A stretch of DNA of 64,000 bases from Aricia agestis (GCF_905147365.1 NC_056418.1:11717262-11781261); one strand, 5' to 3'. Counted from the stretch's first letter, positions 46,878 to 57,724 are shown. Translations and numbers: made by a program. The notes: generated by a model not told the origin, from the letters alone.

Positions 46878-47674
46878 TTTCTAGCTTTAGGGCCAAAAGA
46901 AAAATGGTACCAGCAATGGGGATGACCGTCGGGGCGTTCTCGGGATCGTGAGCGATGGCGTGAGTGGCTGCGATGGCGATGCTGTGAACGAGAACGTGGC
47001 GAGAATCTGCTACTGTGGGTTAACCTCTCCAAGCGTTTTGTAAGGGCCTCAACCTTCAACTCCAGGGAGCTCGGCGAAGCGGCAGAAGCACTAGCGACCT
47101 GTGGTTGTACTATGTCGTTGACTCGGTCTGCCAGATCCGCTACCTCCTCTAAATCCTGTTTCCGCTGTGACGCAACAATAGCCTGAACGTGTGGTGGCAG
47201 CCTACTCGACCAAAGCGTGAGCAAAACATCGTTCGGAATATCAGGTCCCGCCAAACTTTTTAAATGCCGAAGAAATTGACTGGGCGTCCTATCACCTAAC
47301 TCTTCGTGCTGGAGTAAACGCAAGATTTTTTTCTCGCGCGATTGAGAAATTCTTTTTATTAATTCACACTTCAGTTTCTCATATTTATTGCTGGACGGTG
47401 GATCTACAATAATATCCTTAACAATTCTGGCATGCTCTTGATCCAGCTGGCTTGTTATAAAATTAAATTTAGTAGCATCACTACTTACGCCAGATATCGT
47501 GAATTGCGATTCCACCTGCGCAAACCACACTTCAGGTTCTTCAGGCCAAAATGGTGGAATGCGTACGCCCACTCGATAAACTTCGCCCGAGTTAATGTGT
47601 CCGCAGGCCATTCTGTCGGTCGCGGTACCTTGTTCGCCCGCCATCTTGTCGCTTGCGCCCGCTTCGTCCTGCAT
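46826..47674 (-). CDS. gag: gag
   Basis: 282 codons from the ATG at 47672-47674 (the frame is open further upstream but only into the LTR and without an ATG). RIPPFWPEEPEVWFAQVE opens the capsid region as in Kabuki/CsRn1 and related gags; a Ser/Arg/His-rich basic tract follows, then C-W-Y-H...C-x3-C (CWYHFSFG...CKSPC), the unusual C-H-C-C variant of the nucleocapsid zinc motif described for CsRn1-type elements. The frame is intact. Confidence 0.92.
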   Translation of the reverse strand: MQDEAGASDKMAGEQGTATDRMACGHINSGEVYRVGVRIPPFWPEEPEVWFAQVESQFTISGVSSDATKFNFITSQLDQEHARIVKDIIVDPPSSNKYEKLKCELIKRISQSREKKILRLLQHEELGDRTPSQFLRHLKSLAGPDIPNDVLLTLWSSRLPPHVQAIVASQRKQDLEEVADLADRVNDIVQPQVASASAASPSSLELKVEALTKRLERLTHSSRFSPRSRSQHRHRSHSRHRSRSRERPDGHPHCWYHFSFGPKARKCKSPCTFIPGNAKSSH

Positions 47675-47694
47675 GTCCTTGGGTATCGTCGGAA

Positions 47695-47702
47695 GGTCAC
47701 CA
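47695..47702 (-). other. Primer-binding site (tRNA-Trp type)
   Basis: TGGTGACC on the minus strand, one base from the 5' LTR. It matches the complement of the 3' end of insect tRNA-Trp (GGTCACCA), as reported for CsRn1 and Kabuki. Confidence 0.8.
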
Positions 47703-47703
47703 C

Positions 47704-48309
47704 TGTAGGATTGAGGCAAATATCCTAAAGAATATTTACCCCACCTAACTGTCGATCTGTCTGTCTGTACTTAAGTTCGGAACTAAGGTTGTCGGTCTGT
47801 ATGTCTGATAATATTTATCCCCTACGGCTTACATATAACTATAAAATATACTCCGCTATCGGGATTCGAACCCGATATGTAAGCAATAATAAGGAGGATA
47901 GGTATATATTGCGTGAAGCGCTTAACACTAAATGAATATGAAAGATGAAAGGAAACAAGATGAAATACTTACAGAATGAAATTTATTATGAGGATGAATA
48001 CACAGTAAAGATCAAGCACAGTGAAATGAGAAGTTAAAGAAATAGCACAGAAAAACAGTATGGAAAAGCACAAATGAAAATATGAAGTGTAATTATGAGG
48101 AATGACAAAATGATCGAACTACGTAAGCTAAATGTCTAAGTACAAGGGACACAGGCGGTGCGTATGAGAGCCTACAGCGGAGTGGCGTGTGCGCTCGTCG
48201 TTTCTGGAAGCCGGCGCGCTCGGCGACCGGTTGTAAGGGAGACGGACACGCGCCGCGCGGAAGCGATAAGCGTAGCGATTTTGTCGTACATATAACAAAT
48301 ATCGCTACA
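47704..48309 (-). repeat. 5' LTR
   Basis: 606 bp, reads identical to the 3' LTR. Carries the same tRNA T-arm motif near 47862-47880. Confidence 0.97.
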
Positions 48310-48313
48310 CAGG
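48310..48313. repeat. Target-site duplication CAGG (right)
   Basis: Matches 42048-42051. Confidence 0.9.
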
Positions 48314-49177
48314 CATTATCCAGCCAACTTATCATTTTTCTGACTGGATTTATCCCAGTTTGGTTGTCTATGAATGGAGTATATTTTTTAACCGTCGGAC
48401 GTGCAATGGACGAGCATGTAGGTGACATTTGAAAACGTCAACGTTTAAACTTGACGTAACGACAATTTTTTTAAGAAATACACATATTATTTATAGGACA
48501 TAGCCAATGACGAACGGAAAAATTGTACCGCATTGCAATATGTAAAAATATAACTATACACATTATAATTTATGGGATTTATTTTTTTACTGTATAATAA
48601 CATAGCCGTCGTTCGTCATTTAAATTTTAAATATGTATAGGTACATAGTAAATAGATTCTTAATTCTTTAATTTGCAAAGGCGCCCAGCAAATGTAAATA
48701 TTTTAAATGTTGCAACACTGTCTAACCGGGACGATTATAAAGTTGGAGAAAAAATAATTATTTAAAATTTGTTTTTAAATACAAGTTCTATGCACTTAAT
48801 AAAAATCTCAATAATTTGTGATTTGAAGGGAATGGCGTAAGTGTTATTTGGACCAACGGAGAAATTGTAACTCAAGATGAAAAATTCAGTTATATAAAAA
48901 GTTTTGATTTTTTTATCATAAATTAATCTTAAAATACACAACGAATTTATTTTTCTAATATTTAACATTTATACATTGCACTTCATTAGATCCCCACTTT
49001 AAGTATTTCTGGCGGCAATTTTTAATAATTTGAGTGTTGCAACACTGATTCTCAATAATTTGTTAATTGGAATGGCGTACTTAATTTTATGTTTATTTAT
49101 TAATTATATTTATAGTATGATTGAGAAGGTACACTATAATAATAATATAGGTAGGTACGGTATTAGTTTACGGTATT
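48314..49177. other. Intronic sequence, nothing recognised
   Basis: AT-rich GALNT intron with no exon or bounded element seen. Confidence 0.5.
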
Positions 49178-49312
49178 ATAGTCTGTCAAGAAAGTGAAGA
49201 AATTAAAAAGTGGCAACATCGTAGTGTCATCTCTTTTTTATTAGATTGATTTGAAAGGGATGACACTACGATGTTGCCACTTTTTAATTTCTTCACTTTC
49301 TTGACAGGCTAT
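49178..49312. mobile_element. Foldback MITE with 49-bp perfect arms
   Basis: CTGTCAAGAAAGTGAAGAAA... and its exact reverse complement, separated by a 27-base loop. Arms extend to TATAG/CTATA with one mismatch, so the insertion site was probably TA. Confidence 0.95.
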
Positions 49313-50304
49313 AGAGCTCTCTTTAGTTCTCTGACATTGGCAACTTACTGTGTCGGCCGTTATAAAAAAGAAGAAGAAAAAGTAGAGAAAAAATTACATA
49401 GGTAATTACTCTTTATGAAGTTTATGAGTTATGACTTTCGTGAGTTTAATAATCGTATTTCGCAAAGTATTTCGTTAATTATCCTTAATTAAAAAAGTCT
49501 GGAATGCATCAAACTTGTGTATTACATGCATTACTGCAATACAACAATATAGTTTACGTCATGTTTACGTACGTAAGTTGAACTTGAACTAGGTACGTTT
49601 TTTGAGCTTTCAAATGGGTACTTTAAATTGTAACATAAACAGGCAATTTATAAGTTTATTATTCCTTTATTCATGCTTTGTTGTATGTTGTAAGGCATTT
49701 GTACAAATTGTAAGGCATTTTATATTATTAGTACTGTGTACGCTGATCCAAATATTTTTCAGGTTGCTAGTTGCTACAGAAGAAACCAATAATTGCAAGT
49801 GGAATGATGATAAAATCCTAAAAGGAAGATAACAATACATTCACTCAAAAGCTTAAAAACTAGAATAAATTTAATAAAAACTTGCTTTTAAATGTTTTTT
49901 TCATTTATTGTCTAGATCAAATGTAGCTATATTACTTATATACTTATTAAGAATATTCACACAGCTTTCATCAATACTGTATTTGTCTTAACATCTTATT
50001 ATTAACCTAGTATCAGATAGGAAAGTGTTAAAACAACTCTTTATATACTTTAAATATATATTTATTTACTTATTTATTTATATTTATACAGCGGAAATCT
50101 TAAACAAGTTTTCCGCCTTGTCACTTAAAATAAAAAAAGTTGAATAAAATATCCATTGTGTAAATATTTGATTATTATTAAAGGAGTTCAAATATGAACT
50201 CCTTTGATGAAAGATAAAAACAATATTATAATTTCAGACTTTTGTTGCCAAACCAATTAGTATACACAATTACAAACTCTGCCTTTAAACTATAGGAAAT
50301 TACC

Positions 50305-50511
50305 TTAAGGGATCTCTCAGACAGACAGCGGTCAAGCGGTCAGTTTTGCGTTCTTTGTATTGTATTACCTTATAAATTATAATATATAGAGATACTCACG
50401 TTTCACACAAGGGGCGTTTTGAACGCATCAGAATTTCTCCTGTGTGACTGAACGCTCAACCACAGAATGCTTGAACATATTGTGACCACTCTCTGTCTGA
50501 TAGGTCCCTAA
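50305..50511. mobile_element. MITE with TTAAGGGATCTCTCAGACAG end
   Basis: Left TTAAGGGATCTCTCAGACAG, right (inverted) CTGTCTGATAGGTCCCTAA, then the inner pair CGGTCAAGCG / TTGTGACCACT. About 207 bp. Confidence 0.75.
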
Positions 50512-52198
50512 GAATTAAAACATATAAATTATACATTTTTACTTAACAATATAGCCTTAAGTCCCCAAGTAGTTTTAATAATTAAAATTAATATTATTTT
50601 TATTGAGGTACAAAACTATTTTGGTAATAATAATATAAGTTCCTATGATAATAATATATTTCATGAACAATAAGTAGGTATGTTAGTTATGCAATTTTTG
50701 TTAAGTAAGGTCTTTTTTGGAAAAGTACTTAGATGACGTAGGTTTTATTTTTATTTTTGAGTAAGTGACTGTTACACTTTTCCCTTTGTACATACCATAT
50801 TGCAGTCAAGAGTAGAAGTTATAAAATATAAATGAAAAAGTGCATATGAGAATTTAGCTAATTTAGATTTAATATTTTCAATTTAACTTTTCTAGTTTGT
50901 GTGTGTCAATGTTTATCCGGAGCATGTTATACTTACATGAATCTAAAGTTACAATGTTTGTTTTCACAAAATTCTTGTTATTGAGAAAGTAAGTAATGTG
51001 CCTTTAAATTAACCTCTTTGGTGCAATGTTTATCATGCATAATATTTACCAAAAATACTTTTCAGGTTAACAAGGAAATAGTTTGTGTAATAACACAAAA
51101 ACTATAGATGGCACTGTAGATTTTTGGTGAAAATTCATATTTCACAGTAATTATACACAACATTTGTGTTTCCTTATACCTTGTATCATGTGTTTCTTGT
51201 GTACTTAACCAATGCAGTCTTAGTTCATCGCACAAATACAAAACATATTGTTGCGTTAACCTATATTGTAGTATATACCTACTACACCTCACTTATGTTA
51301 TTATTCTAAGACACCTCACTAATACTAAATAGATTACTAAATACTAAAGGTCTATAAGGCGTCTTCACTTATGTACCTATCACTTCGTGATTAACCTGAG
51401 AATAATCGTTTTCCCGAACACTTCGAATGTTTAGTTTTTACCTACTAGTAATTATTTTACTATACTAAAATAAATATTCTATGCACTAAAATAGCTTATT
51501 ATGTAACTAACCAACTAAATAGCAATGTAACTCAACACTAAATAAGTATGTAATATTAATTAAAAAAAATACTAAAATGTAAACAATTCAGTAAAAGCTA
51601 ATATTGTTTGGCGTTTATTGAATTGCTAATTTTGACGTTTGAGCAAGCCAGCTTATGTCAGATAATGTTGTCATTACTCTGTGGTAGTCATAATTGGTCA
51701 TAATACGAAAAATACTACTCAGTTCACAATGGAGCAGTGTGTTTTGTCTATGGTTTTGTGCTCATTTTGTGTCACGTGACCGCTGGCTGGCTGGAAAATC
51801 ACTGGAAAATAGAGCTCATAGTACCAAAAAGACAGTCAGTCACTTTGAGGACGTAAAGAGAATGGATTTAAGAGCTCATGATAGAGGCATGATAGAGGCG
51901 TGGAAACTGCGTGGAAGTGACAAAGATAATGATACGGGCCCAGATGAGTAACATTTTATAACTGTACAATTACTCATTTTTTCCCCTAAAACTATAATAA
52001 ACCTTATAACTTATTTACTTCATCGTCTGGCTAATATATCTGGCTACAAATAAAATCCATTTTTTTTTTATTTCAAGTAATTTTTCCGGCCTAAAGCCAC
52101 CATTTACGCAGAAAAACGTCATTTCTTTAACTGTTGCTTACCTGCTTTTTCCACTTACGTATTCATTATTACTCAAAAAGAAATTTCAAACAATATCA
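50512..52198. other. Intronic sequence, nothing recognised
   Basis: Contains one 85-codon plus-strand frame (51694-51951) with no recognisable domain. No supported exon. Confidence 0.5.
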
Positions 52199-52240
52199 AA
52201 CTCGAATCCAAAAAGTTGCGCAACTTTTTGGATTCGAGTT
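52199..52240. repeat. Perfect 42-bp palindrome next to a splice donor
   Basis: AACTCGAATCCAAAAAGTTGC followed immediately by its exact reverse complement. Its edge lies 19 bases inside the intron from the exon D boundary at 52260. Confidence 0.97.
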
Positions 52241-52259
52241 AGATATTCAACAAAATTAC

Positions 52260-52424
52260 CTTCAGTACACTCGCAATGACTGTCGAGAAAAATTACAACG
52301 GGCGAGTCGACGTGTTTGGTGCCCAAAATGCGAGCTCTTATCAGTCCCTCTCGTCGCGTCGTCCGTATCAGAGTAACTTTTGCCAGCACTCCAATATATT
52401 CCCCAAGACGGTCTTTAAGGTGAG
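52260..52424 (-). CDS. GALNT exon D: UDP-sugar/metal-binding segment
   Basis: 165 nt; acceptor GGTGTAG, donor AAG|GTAATT; completes the codon split with exon C and leaves 1 nt for exon E. Encodes residues 159-213. Residues 178-194 (IRTTRREGLIRARILG) and VVIFLDSHCECTEG are hallmark family blocks; Asp206-Ser-His208 is the D-x-H motif that holds the Mn2+ ion with UDP-GalNAc. Both metal ligands are intact. Confidence 0.98.
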
Positions 52425-52942
52425 CTACACCGTTAAATGGTTATGAAACAAAGATTCAAATAATAACCTCGCATTTCCTCGATAAAAGAATAATAGAACC
52501 TCTATTTCCTTATGTTATATTGCTTCCATTTGTGGTCTTTCAGGTAGATAATCATGTTTGTATCGATTTTCCTCAGTTGAACCGAAGAATCTCTTATAAA
52601 AATGTAGTAAGAGATTTATTGAAAATAGAATATTATTATGTTTTATGAAATGTATTATAATTTACGGGCATGCTTGAATTTAGAAGTATCTTGTTTCGGT
52701 CGACTAATTAAACAAAGGCTAAATTTTTTTATAACCCTCTGTACACGTTGGGCCGAATTGAGCCAGCTCATTAGGCCAAAGTGAAGAGTAGGTACGGAAT
52801 ATCATTTCCAACAATAAGGCCAGATAGGCCTGTATACGTTCAATGTTGGCCCAAAATACGAGTAATATACTGGCCTTATGTGTGGCCGCAATGTGTACAA
52901 CGAGCAAGAAGTGAGTAAGTTGTAAGTCTTCTAGATACTTAC

Positions 52943-53106
52943 GCATTGTGGAACCATCATCAACTAGTATGATCTTCTCTAGCAGATGCTCAGGTGTTCT
53001 ATTGATCACAGAATGTACAGTTCTCAGTAAAGTAGACCACGCTTCGTTGTGGAAAGTTATAATTACTGATGCTTTTGGCAAACTTCTTGAGAAAATTTGA
53101 GGACAC
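52943..53106 (-). CDS. GALNT exon C: start of the GT-A fold
   Basis: 164 nt; acceptor CATTTCAAG, donor ATGC|GTAAGT. Encodes residues 104-158: RCPQIF, then KASVIITFHNEAWSTLLRTV and ILVDDGST. The ITFHNE-WSTLLRTVHSV block and VDD are the first strand-helix units of the catalytic domain, binding uridine. Confidence 0.98.
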
Positions 53107-53162
53107 CTTGAAATGGAACACAAGTAAAGCTCGGGGATTTTTAGAAACTCGTACATATATTA

Positions 53163-53402
53163 CTAGATGACGCCTGCAACTCCGTTGCGCTAATGCCTAC
53201 TCGTTTATCGCGCTGGAACCGTACATTTTTCCGGGACAAAAAGTATCCTATGTCCTTTCCCGGGACTCAAAGTATCTCCATGCCAAATTTCAGCAGAATT
53301 GGTTAAGCGGTTTGGGCGTGAAGAGGTAGCAGACAGACAGACAGACAGACGGACGGACAAACAGACAGATACACTTTCGCATTTATAATATTAGTATGGA
53401 TG
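53163..53402 (+). mobile_element. Family A repeat, full copy
   Basis: TAGATGACGCCTGCAACTCC to TTTATAATATTAGTATGGAT with an extended (GACA)n tract. It begins about 57 bases upstream (on the gene's strand) of the exon C acceptor. Confidence 0.9.
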
Positions 53403-53551
53403 GAAGTATGGATATCATGTAAGTTATGTCACCACATAGAGCGACTTTTGAAAAAGACCTAATGCTGCTAACGTTACTAAAAGTTTGCCTTTTCCTGAGC
53501 AGAGCCTATAGAAATAAGACAGCATTATAATTATGTGCTATGTGGCATAGG

Positions 53552-54116
53552 GCCTACGAATAATAAAAACCAAGGAAAAGTAACCACGTTCTCACAGAAA
53601 ACCGGCGTGAAACAGCGCTTGCGCTGTGTTTCGCCGAGTGAGTGAGTTTACCGGAGGCCCAATCCTCTACCCTATTCCCTTTCCTACTCTCCCCTATTCC
53701 CTTCCCTTCCCTACCCTCCCCTATTACCCTATTCCCTCTTAAAAGGCCGGCAACGCACATGCAGCTCTTCTGATGCTGCGAGTGTCCATGGGCGACGGAA
53801 GTTGCTTTCCATCAGGTGACCCGTTTGCTCGTTTGCCCCCTTATTTCATAAAAAAAAAAACTGTCAAAAAATTAGTTCCCATTCTACAAAATGTGACCGG
53901 AATACATGCATACTTCATGCAAAAAGAGACCCGAATACATGGAAAAATTTTGTGTAATTATAAAAGTGACAATTATTGTCAACAACTTTATTTTATCAAT
54001 TTGAATGTAGTCTTTCGTAGCTATTGTCATATTTATTTTAGTGTGCGAAAAGAACCAAATTCAAAACGATTGAAGTATGGGAGTTACGTTTCCTTAGTTT
54101 TTATTATTCGTAGCAT
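53552..54116. mobile_element. Family L MITE interrupted by a family B SINE
   Basis: CCTACGAATAATAAAAACCA on the left and, inverted, TTAGTTTTTATTATTCGTAG on the right. Between them a 5'-truncated family B copy (53585-53855, + strand, A-tailed) replaces part of the interior. Confidence 0.85.
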
Positions 54117-54180
54117 AAGGCCGTTTTAAAAAATTTCCTCTGTGTGAGTAATTTAGTAAGAATCAATTTTTCATAGTTAC

Positions 54181-54331
54181 CTTGTATCTCTAAAATCAGG
54201 AAGCTTTCGATCGAGTGGAATCAAATCACTGACGAATTGATTGAAATGGTGTTCCCTCCACCCTTTTCGTACCTCCATTTCCAATAACCCGGGTAAAATG
54301 GATTTTAACAGAACTGGCAAACCAAAATTTC
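54181..54331 (-). CDS. GALNT exon B: stem and start of the lumenal domain
   Basis: 151 nt; acceptor AATTTTTAG, donor CAAG|GTAACT. Encodes residues 54-104. FGLPVLL resembles the G-x-G-x-P-V stem motif of the family, and HHFNQFVSDLIPLDRKLPDFR matches the conserved N-x-x-x-S-D-x-I-x-L-x-R-x-L-P-D-x-R block preceding the catalytic core. A family L MITE ends 65 bases below the donor. Confidence 0.95.
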
Positions 54332-54419
54332 CTAAAAATTTTTTCAATAATTTTAACAATTATTTTTAATATATCTTAATTAATAAAACTAGGTTTAAAA
54401 TGACATTATTGCAATATTT

Positions 54420-54560
54420 TTACGCTAGACGGCAGCACCAGCATGGACTGTAAACAAAAAGTTTTGTTCGACATTTCACAACGTTTCTGTCAATATTCTG
54501 ATATTATGATGTACCTGCAATATGTCGGATTTTTGTCGAATTATTTACTCACGAAGCCCG
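54420..54560 (+). mobile_element. Family M element, third copy
   Basis: GGCAGCACCAGCATGGACTG to CAATATGTCGGATTTTTGTC, collinear with 31735-31880. Confidence 0.75.
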
Positions 54561-54837
54561 AGACCTTTCCAACGAATGCAAAACCGTGGAAATCGGTTCG
54601 TGCGTTCTGAAGTTATAGCGTCAGAAAGGAAACCCGACTTATTTTTATATAGTAGACGTTGGCAAAATAAAAGTAAATAATACACAGTGACATTCCTTAG
54701 GTTTATTTACTGAATGTCCACCTGTCGTGTGACAAAACATAAATTTCTCCTACTACAAAATAATACTAGGATTCTCGTTTGGCAAAGGACGCAAACTATT
54801 ACTTGTGCCATTATATGGTCGAGATATAAGAAATAAG

Positions 54838-55050
54838 ATGACGGCCGCAACTCCGTCGCACTAAAATTCATTTATCGCGCGGGAACTGTACATTTTCCGG
54901 GATAAAAAGTATTCCTGTCGTTTCCCGGGACTCAAAGTATCTATATACCAAATTTCAGCAAAATCGGTTCAGCGGTTTGGTCGTGAAGAGGTAACAGACA
55001 GAAAGACAGACAGACACACTTTCGCATTTATGATATTTGTTCAGATATAT
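54838..55050 (+). mobile_element. Family A repeat
   Basis: ATGACGGCCGCAACTCCGTC to CACTTTCGCATTTATGATAT. Confidence 0.85.
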
Positions 55051-55166
55051 ATTATTATACATACACTCTACTCACAAATTCATTATACTTATAAGTTTAA
55101 GGTAAATGTACACTGGTTAAATCAAATGCGTTAATTGTCCAAACTATCATGTTTTTATTTGAATAA

Positions 55167-55308
55167 ATCTGTTTCACCACTTCCTGATAAGTGCCGGATA
55201 GGCTATTCACCACTTACCTTCAGAGATAAAGTATGGAGAATCTGTCAAAAAAGTTGTGGATAGCCTATTCAGCACTTATCAGGAAGTGGTGAAACTGCAG
55301 GCCCTAAG
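55167..55308. mobile_element. Family D MITE, short intact copy
   Basis: CTGTTTCACCACTTCCTGAT and, inverted, ATCAGGAAGTGGTGAAACTG; AGTATGGAGAATCTGTCAAA in the centre matches both halves of the 1401-2114 copy. Confidence 0.88.
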
Positions 55309-55517
55309 TAACAAATAGTAGTAATAGTAGTATAGCTTATCCTAAAGTTATATCCCTATACAAGAGTAACTGCAATATGATTGGCTAAAACCACGTGTGT
55401 GGTCCTCTTTATGAATGCTTGTAAAACTACTAGGTCTCAAGTCTTACTTTTAAGCAAGTTCACGTCATGTTTCATTCGATACTTTTGGTAACAAAGTTCG
55501 TTAGTAAACTATGTGTG

Positions 55518-55592
55518 AGATTTGACATTAAGCGCCGTATTGCCATATCACTAAGCGATGCGTTATGTCAAATCTCTTCATCATTTTTAATA
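55518..55592. mobile_element. Foldback related to 25318-25434
   Basis: GAGATTTGACATTAAGCGCC and, inverted, TATGTCAAATCTC. Confidence 0.6.
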
Positions 55593-55621
55593 TCAACTGT
55601 CTTCTCTGTCTCTATATTTAA

Positions 55622-55662
55622 CTACGAATAATAAAAACTTAATCTTTGTTATTCGTAGATAT
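55622..55662. mobile_element. Family L minimal remnant
   Basis: CTACGAATAATAAAAACTTA and TAATCTTTGTTATTCGTAG lie almost back to back: both ends without an interior. Confidence 0.7.
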
Positions 55663-56244
55663 TTAACTTCTCTGTAAAGTTATCGAATACTAGTTATCTA
55701 AATATGGCTCTTTACGTAGCCTTTATGTAGCCTTTAGTGAAATTGGCTTTAAAACTTCGAACGTTGCATCTCGTTATTTCAATGAAAGAAGCTTGTTGCT
55801 TTACCTGGCAGAGAGTTCTGATTCCGTACCGCTGATAGCTTGTATTTAAAGGATGAAATGTATTTTGTATTGCCAATTAGGTCCCATCCTTGAAAAGGAA
55901 AATATTAATTATATACTAGAGGTAAATGAGCCTTACAAGAAAGATTTAGTATGTAAGTATTGGTAATATTAGATTAGTATTTTACTATAAAATCAGAACT
56001 AAGTATGCTATCTTGTCTATATAATAATAATTCTTAATTGCATTAAAATATTACAAAGTATAATTACTTATAATATGTCAATATGTCTCCCATTTTTTTA
56101 ATCGAAGTATAATTTTCACGTAATAAAAGTTTTGCTTCCCACAAGTGTCATTAAAGTGCTATAAGACTCTTCTAGGTGTGTATATTATGCTGTCGTGCTT
56201 CAAAATCTGATATTGGCATTAAGGTAACAAAATTGGACAATCGC

Positions 56245-56445
56245 TGTATAACAAAACTAAGTGTGTATACTTTAGGTTGTGTATGAGTCCCCTTTATTGA
56301 GTTCCATGTCATAGTAGACACAAAACACAAAAAATTGCTCTTTTAGGACCGCTACCTTCACCGTGAACCTAATTATAATTATTTTAAAGGACACTTAAAT
56401 ATACCCTAAAGTATTATCACTTATTTTGTTAGTCGTACATCCTGT
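56245..56445. mobile_element. Family C MITE, degenerate
   Basis: GTATAACAAAACTAAGTGTG, CTTTAGGTTGTGTATGAGTC and, at the other end, CCTAAAGTATTATCACTTAT...TACATCCTGTA. Lies in the first GALNT intron side, about 120 bases below exon A. Confidence 0.65.
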
Positions 56446-56567
56446 ACCTACAGTGTACAGTGTTCACACAATACACATTATATAACAACCACTGTATACA
56501 ATTTGTGAACAAACCAGCTAAACAACTGTAACAGATGGTATTCAAAACGTTCCGTAATTACTCTTAC

Positions 56568-56727
56568 CTGCGCGCTTTTGACTGGCATTCCTCCTAAGCG
56601 CCTTCAACGCGTTTTCATAGTCAATTTCACCCCTATTTTTTATCAAATCTCGCGAGATTCTTATGAAATAAATCACCCAAATAGCTAATAATAAAACGGC
56701 CCATTTCAAACACAATTTCCCCGTCAT
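56568..56727 (-). CDS. GALNT exon A: start codon, membrane anchor (polypeptide GalNAc transferase)
   Basis: First coding exon of a type II Golgi enzyme that transfers GalNAc from UDP-GalNAc to Ser/Thr of secreted and membrane proteins, starting mucin-type O-glycans. 160 nt, donor GCAG|GTAAGA. MTGKLCLKWAVLLLAIWVIY gives a short cytosolic tail and a ~17-residue membrane span (about residues 6-22), then a basic stem. I chose the ATG at 56725-56727 (context AAAAATGA) because it gives the usual short tail; an in-frame ATG at 56805 would add 26 residues. Exons A-G total 1368 nt (456 codons) with every split codon joining correctly. The orthologue within the pgant family cannot be fixed by eye. Confidence 0.92.
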
Positions 56728-57414
56728 TTTTATTTCAGTGTCTGAAGACTTTTGATGAAGAGTGGTGAATGGTGATGGATGGAAACATCCGTGTATTGTT
56801 CCCATTGTGTAAACGTGCTATGAACTGCCAAGCTAAATATTTTGAAGGTTAAATTGTTAAGAAAATGTTTTTGTTTGCTTTGTTCGTGATTGCATAGTAA
56901 AGAGGAATTTTTGTGATAGAAGACAACCGCTTTTAATGTACTACTCAAGTATATTACACATCTCACTTTTTTCTAAGTTTTATTCTATACATAAGAATAA
57001 AAGGTCGGTTCACATTGTAATGAAACTAGGCGATGCGATACATTTTTATGTGAGCCATTCAAATCGAAGCATTATTTCTACTAGGGTTGCTGAGGATTCC
57101 GCATGAGGAAGTTCCGCAATATTTTGGGTTCCTCAACCGTTATCGCATCCTCATAAATAAAAATTAAAAAATCCTCTTCCGCTATCGCTTCCTCAAAATT
57201 TAAGAGGAATTTATGAGGAATTTCACTGCGCACGCGCGTCGCGTATCCAATCATGGCAACGCACACGCCAGAGCCAGAGAATTCACTCATCTGTTTTTTA
57301 TGTGCGTGTGTTGAATTGGTTTGAAATATTGGTGGAAGTCCAGAGAAGGTTTTAGGAAAGAAGTTTTCAAGTGACACGAAGTTCACTGGGTCATCTAGTA
57401 CTATAACAACACGC

Positions 57415-57462
57415 TAATCTTATATCTTTAAACGAGCAATTCTTATATATATATATATATAT
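57415..57462 (-). mobile_element. Family T repeat, left half
   Basis: TCTTATATCTTTAAACGAGCAATTC then (TA)n. The other half is at 61288-61450, on the far side of two nested elements. Confidence 0.8.
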
Positions 57463-57724
57463 GTTATAGGCAAAGTCCGATACACAGTCTCTTCGCGGAA
57501 GGACTGGTTTATCCTAGGTTTGGCCAAAGCCGTCAGGCGATCCCCGAAATACATTTCAATTTCGCCCTTTGCCTGAAGTCTTTTTAGTCAAACCCAGGAG
57601 CTCCTAACTTTTCAGTCAAACGTCGAAAGTAAATTATTCTGTTTCGGTTTTGGCCTAGTCAATCCTAGAAGCGACTGCAAAACTCGGTCAAACGTTGATC
57701 TGAACATGTTTAAACAGGTTCATA

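Larger units (their letters stand above)
42052..48309 (-). mobile_element. Full-length Ty3/gypsy retrotransposon, Kabuki/CsRn1-like
   Basis: A 6258-bp element in minus orientation: 5' LTR 47704-48309, primer-binding site, gag, pol, purine tract, 3' LTR 42052-42657. Both LTRs are 606 bp (TGTAGGATTG...ATCGCTACA) and I see no difference between them, so insertion is very recent. Four features point to the CsRn1/Kabuki lineage: tRNA-Trp-type primer site, 4-bp target duplication, an odd C-H-C-C gag motif and RT/integrase style. Coding capacity is broken by one nonsense codon at 44869-44871 and a ~1-kb insertion at about 45270-46308. It lies in the GALNT intron, same strand as the gene. Confidence 0.95.

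Noticed and set aside
56728..56805. In-frame upstream start codon for GALNT
   Set aside because: It would give an unusual 26-residue His/Pro-rich extension before the membrane anchor; the 56727 start gives the normal short tail. Kept only as an alternative.
57081..57386. 101-codon minus-strand ORF upstream of GALNT
   Set aside because: Low-complexity EE/NF-rich translation of a GAGGAA-type repeated word (GAGGAATTTATGAGGAA); probably a MITE, not a gene.
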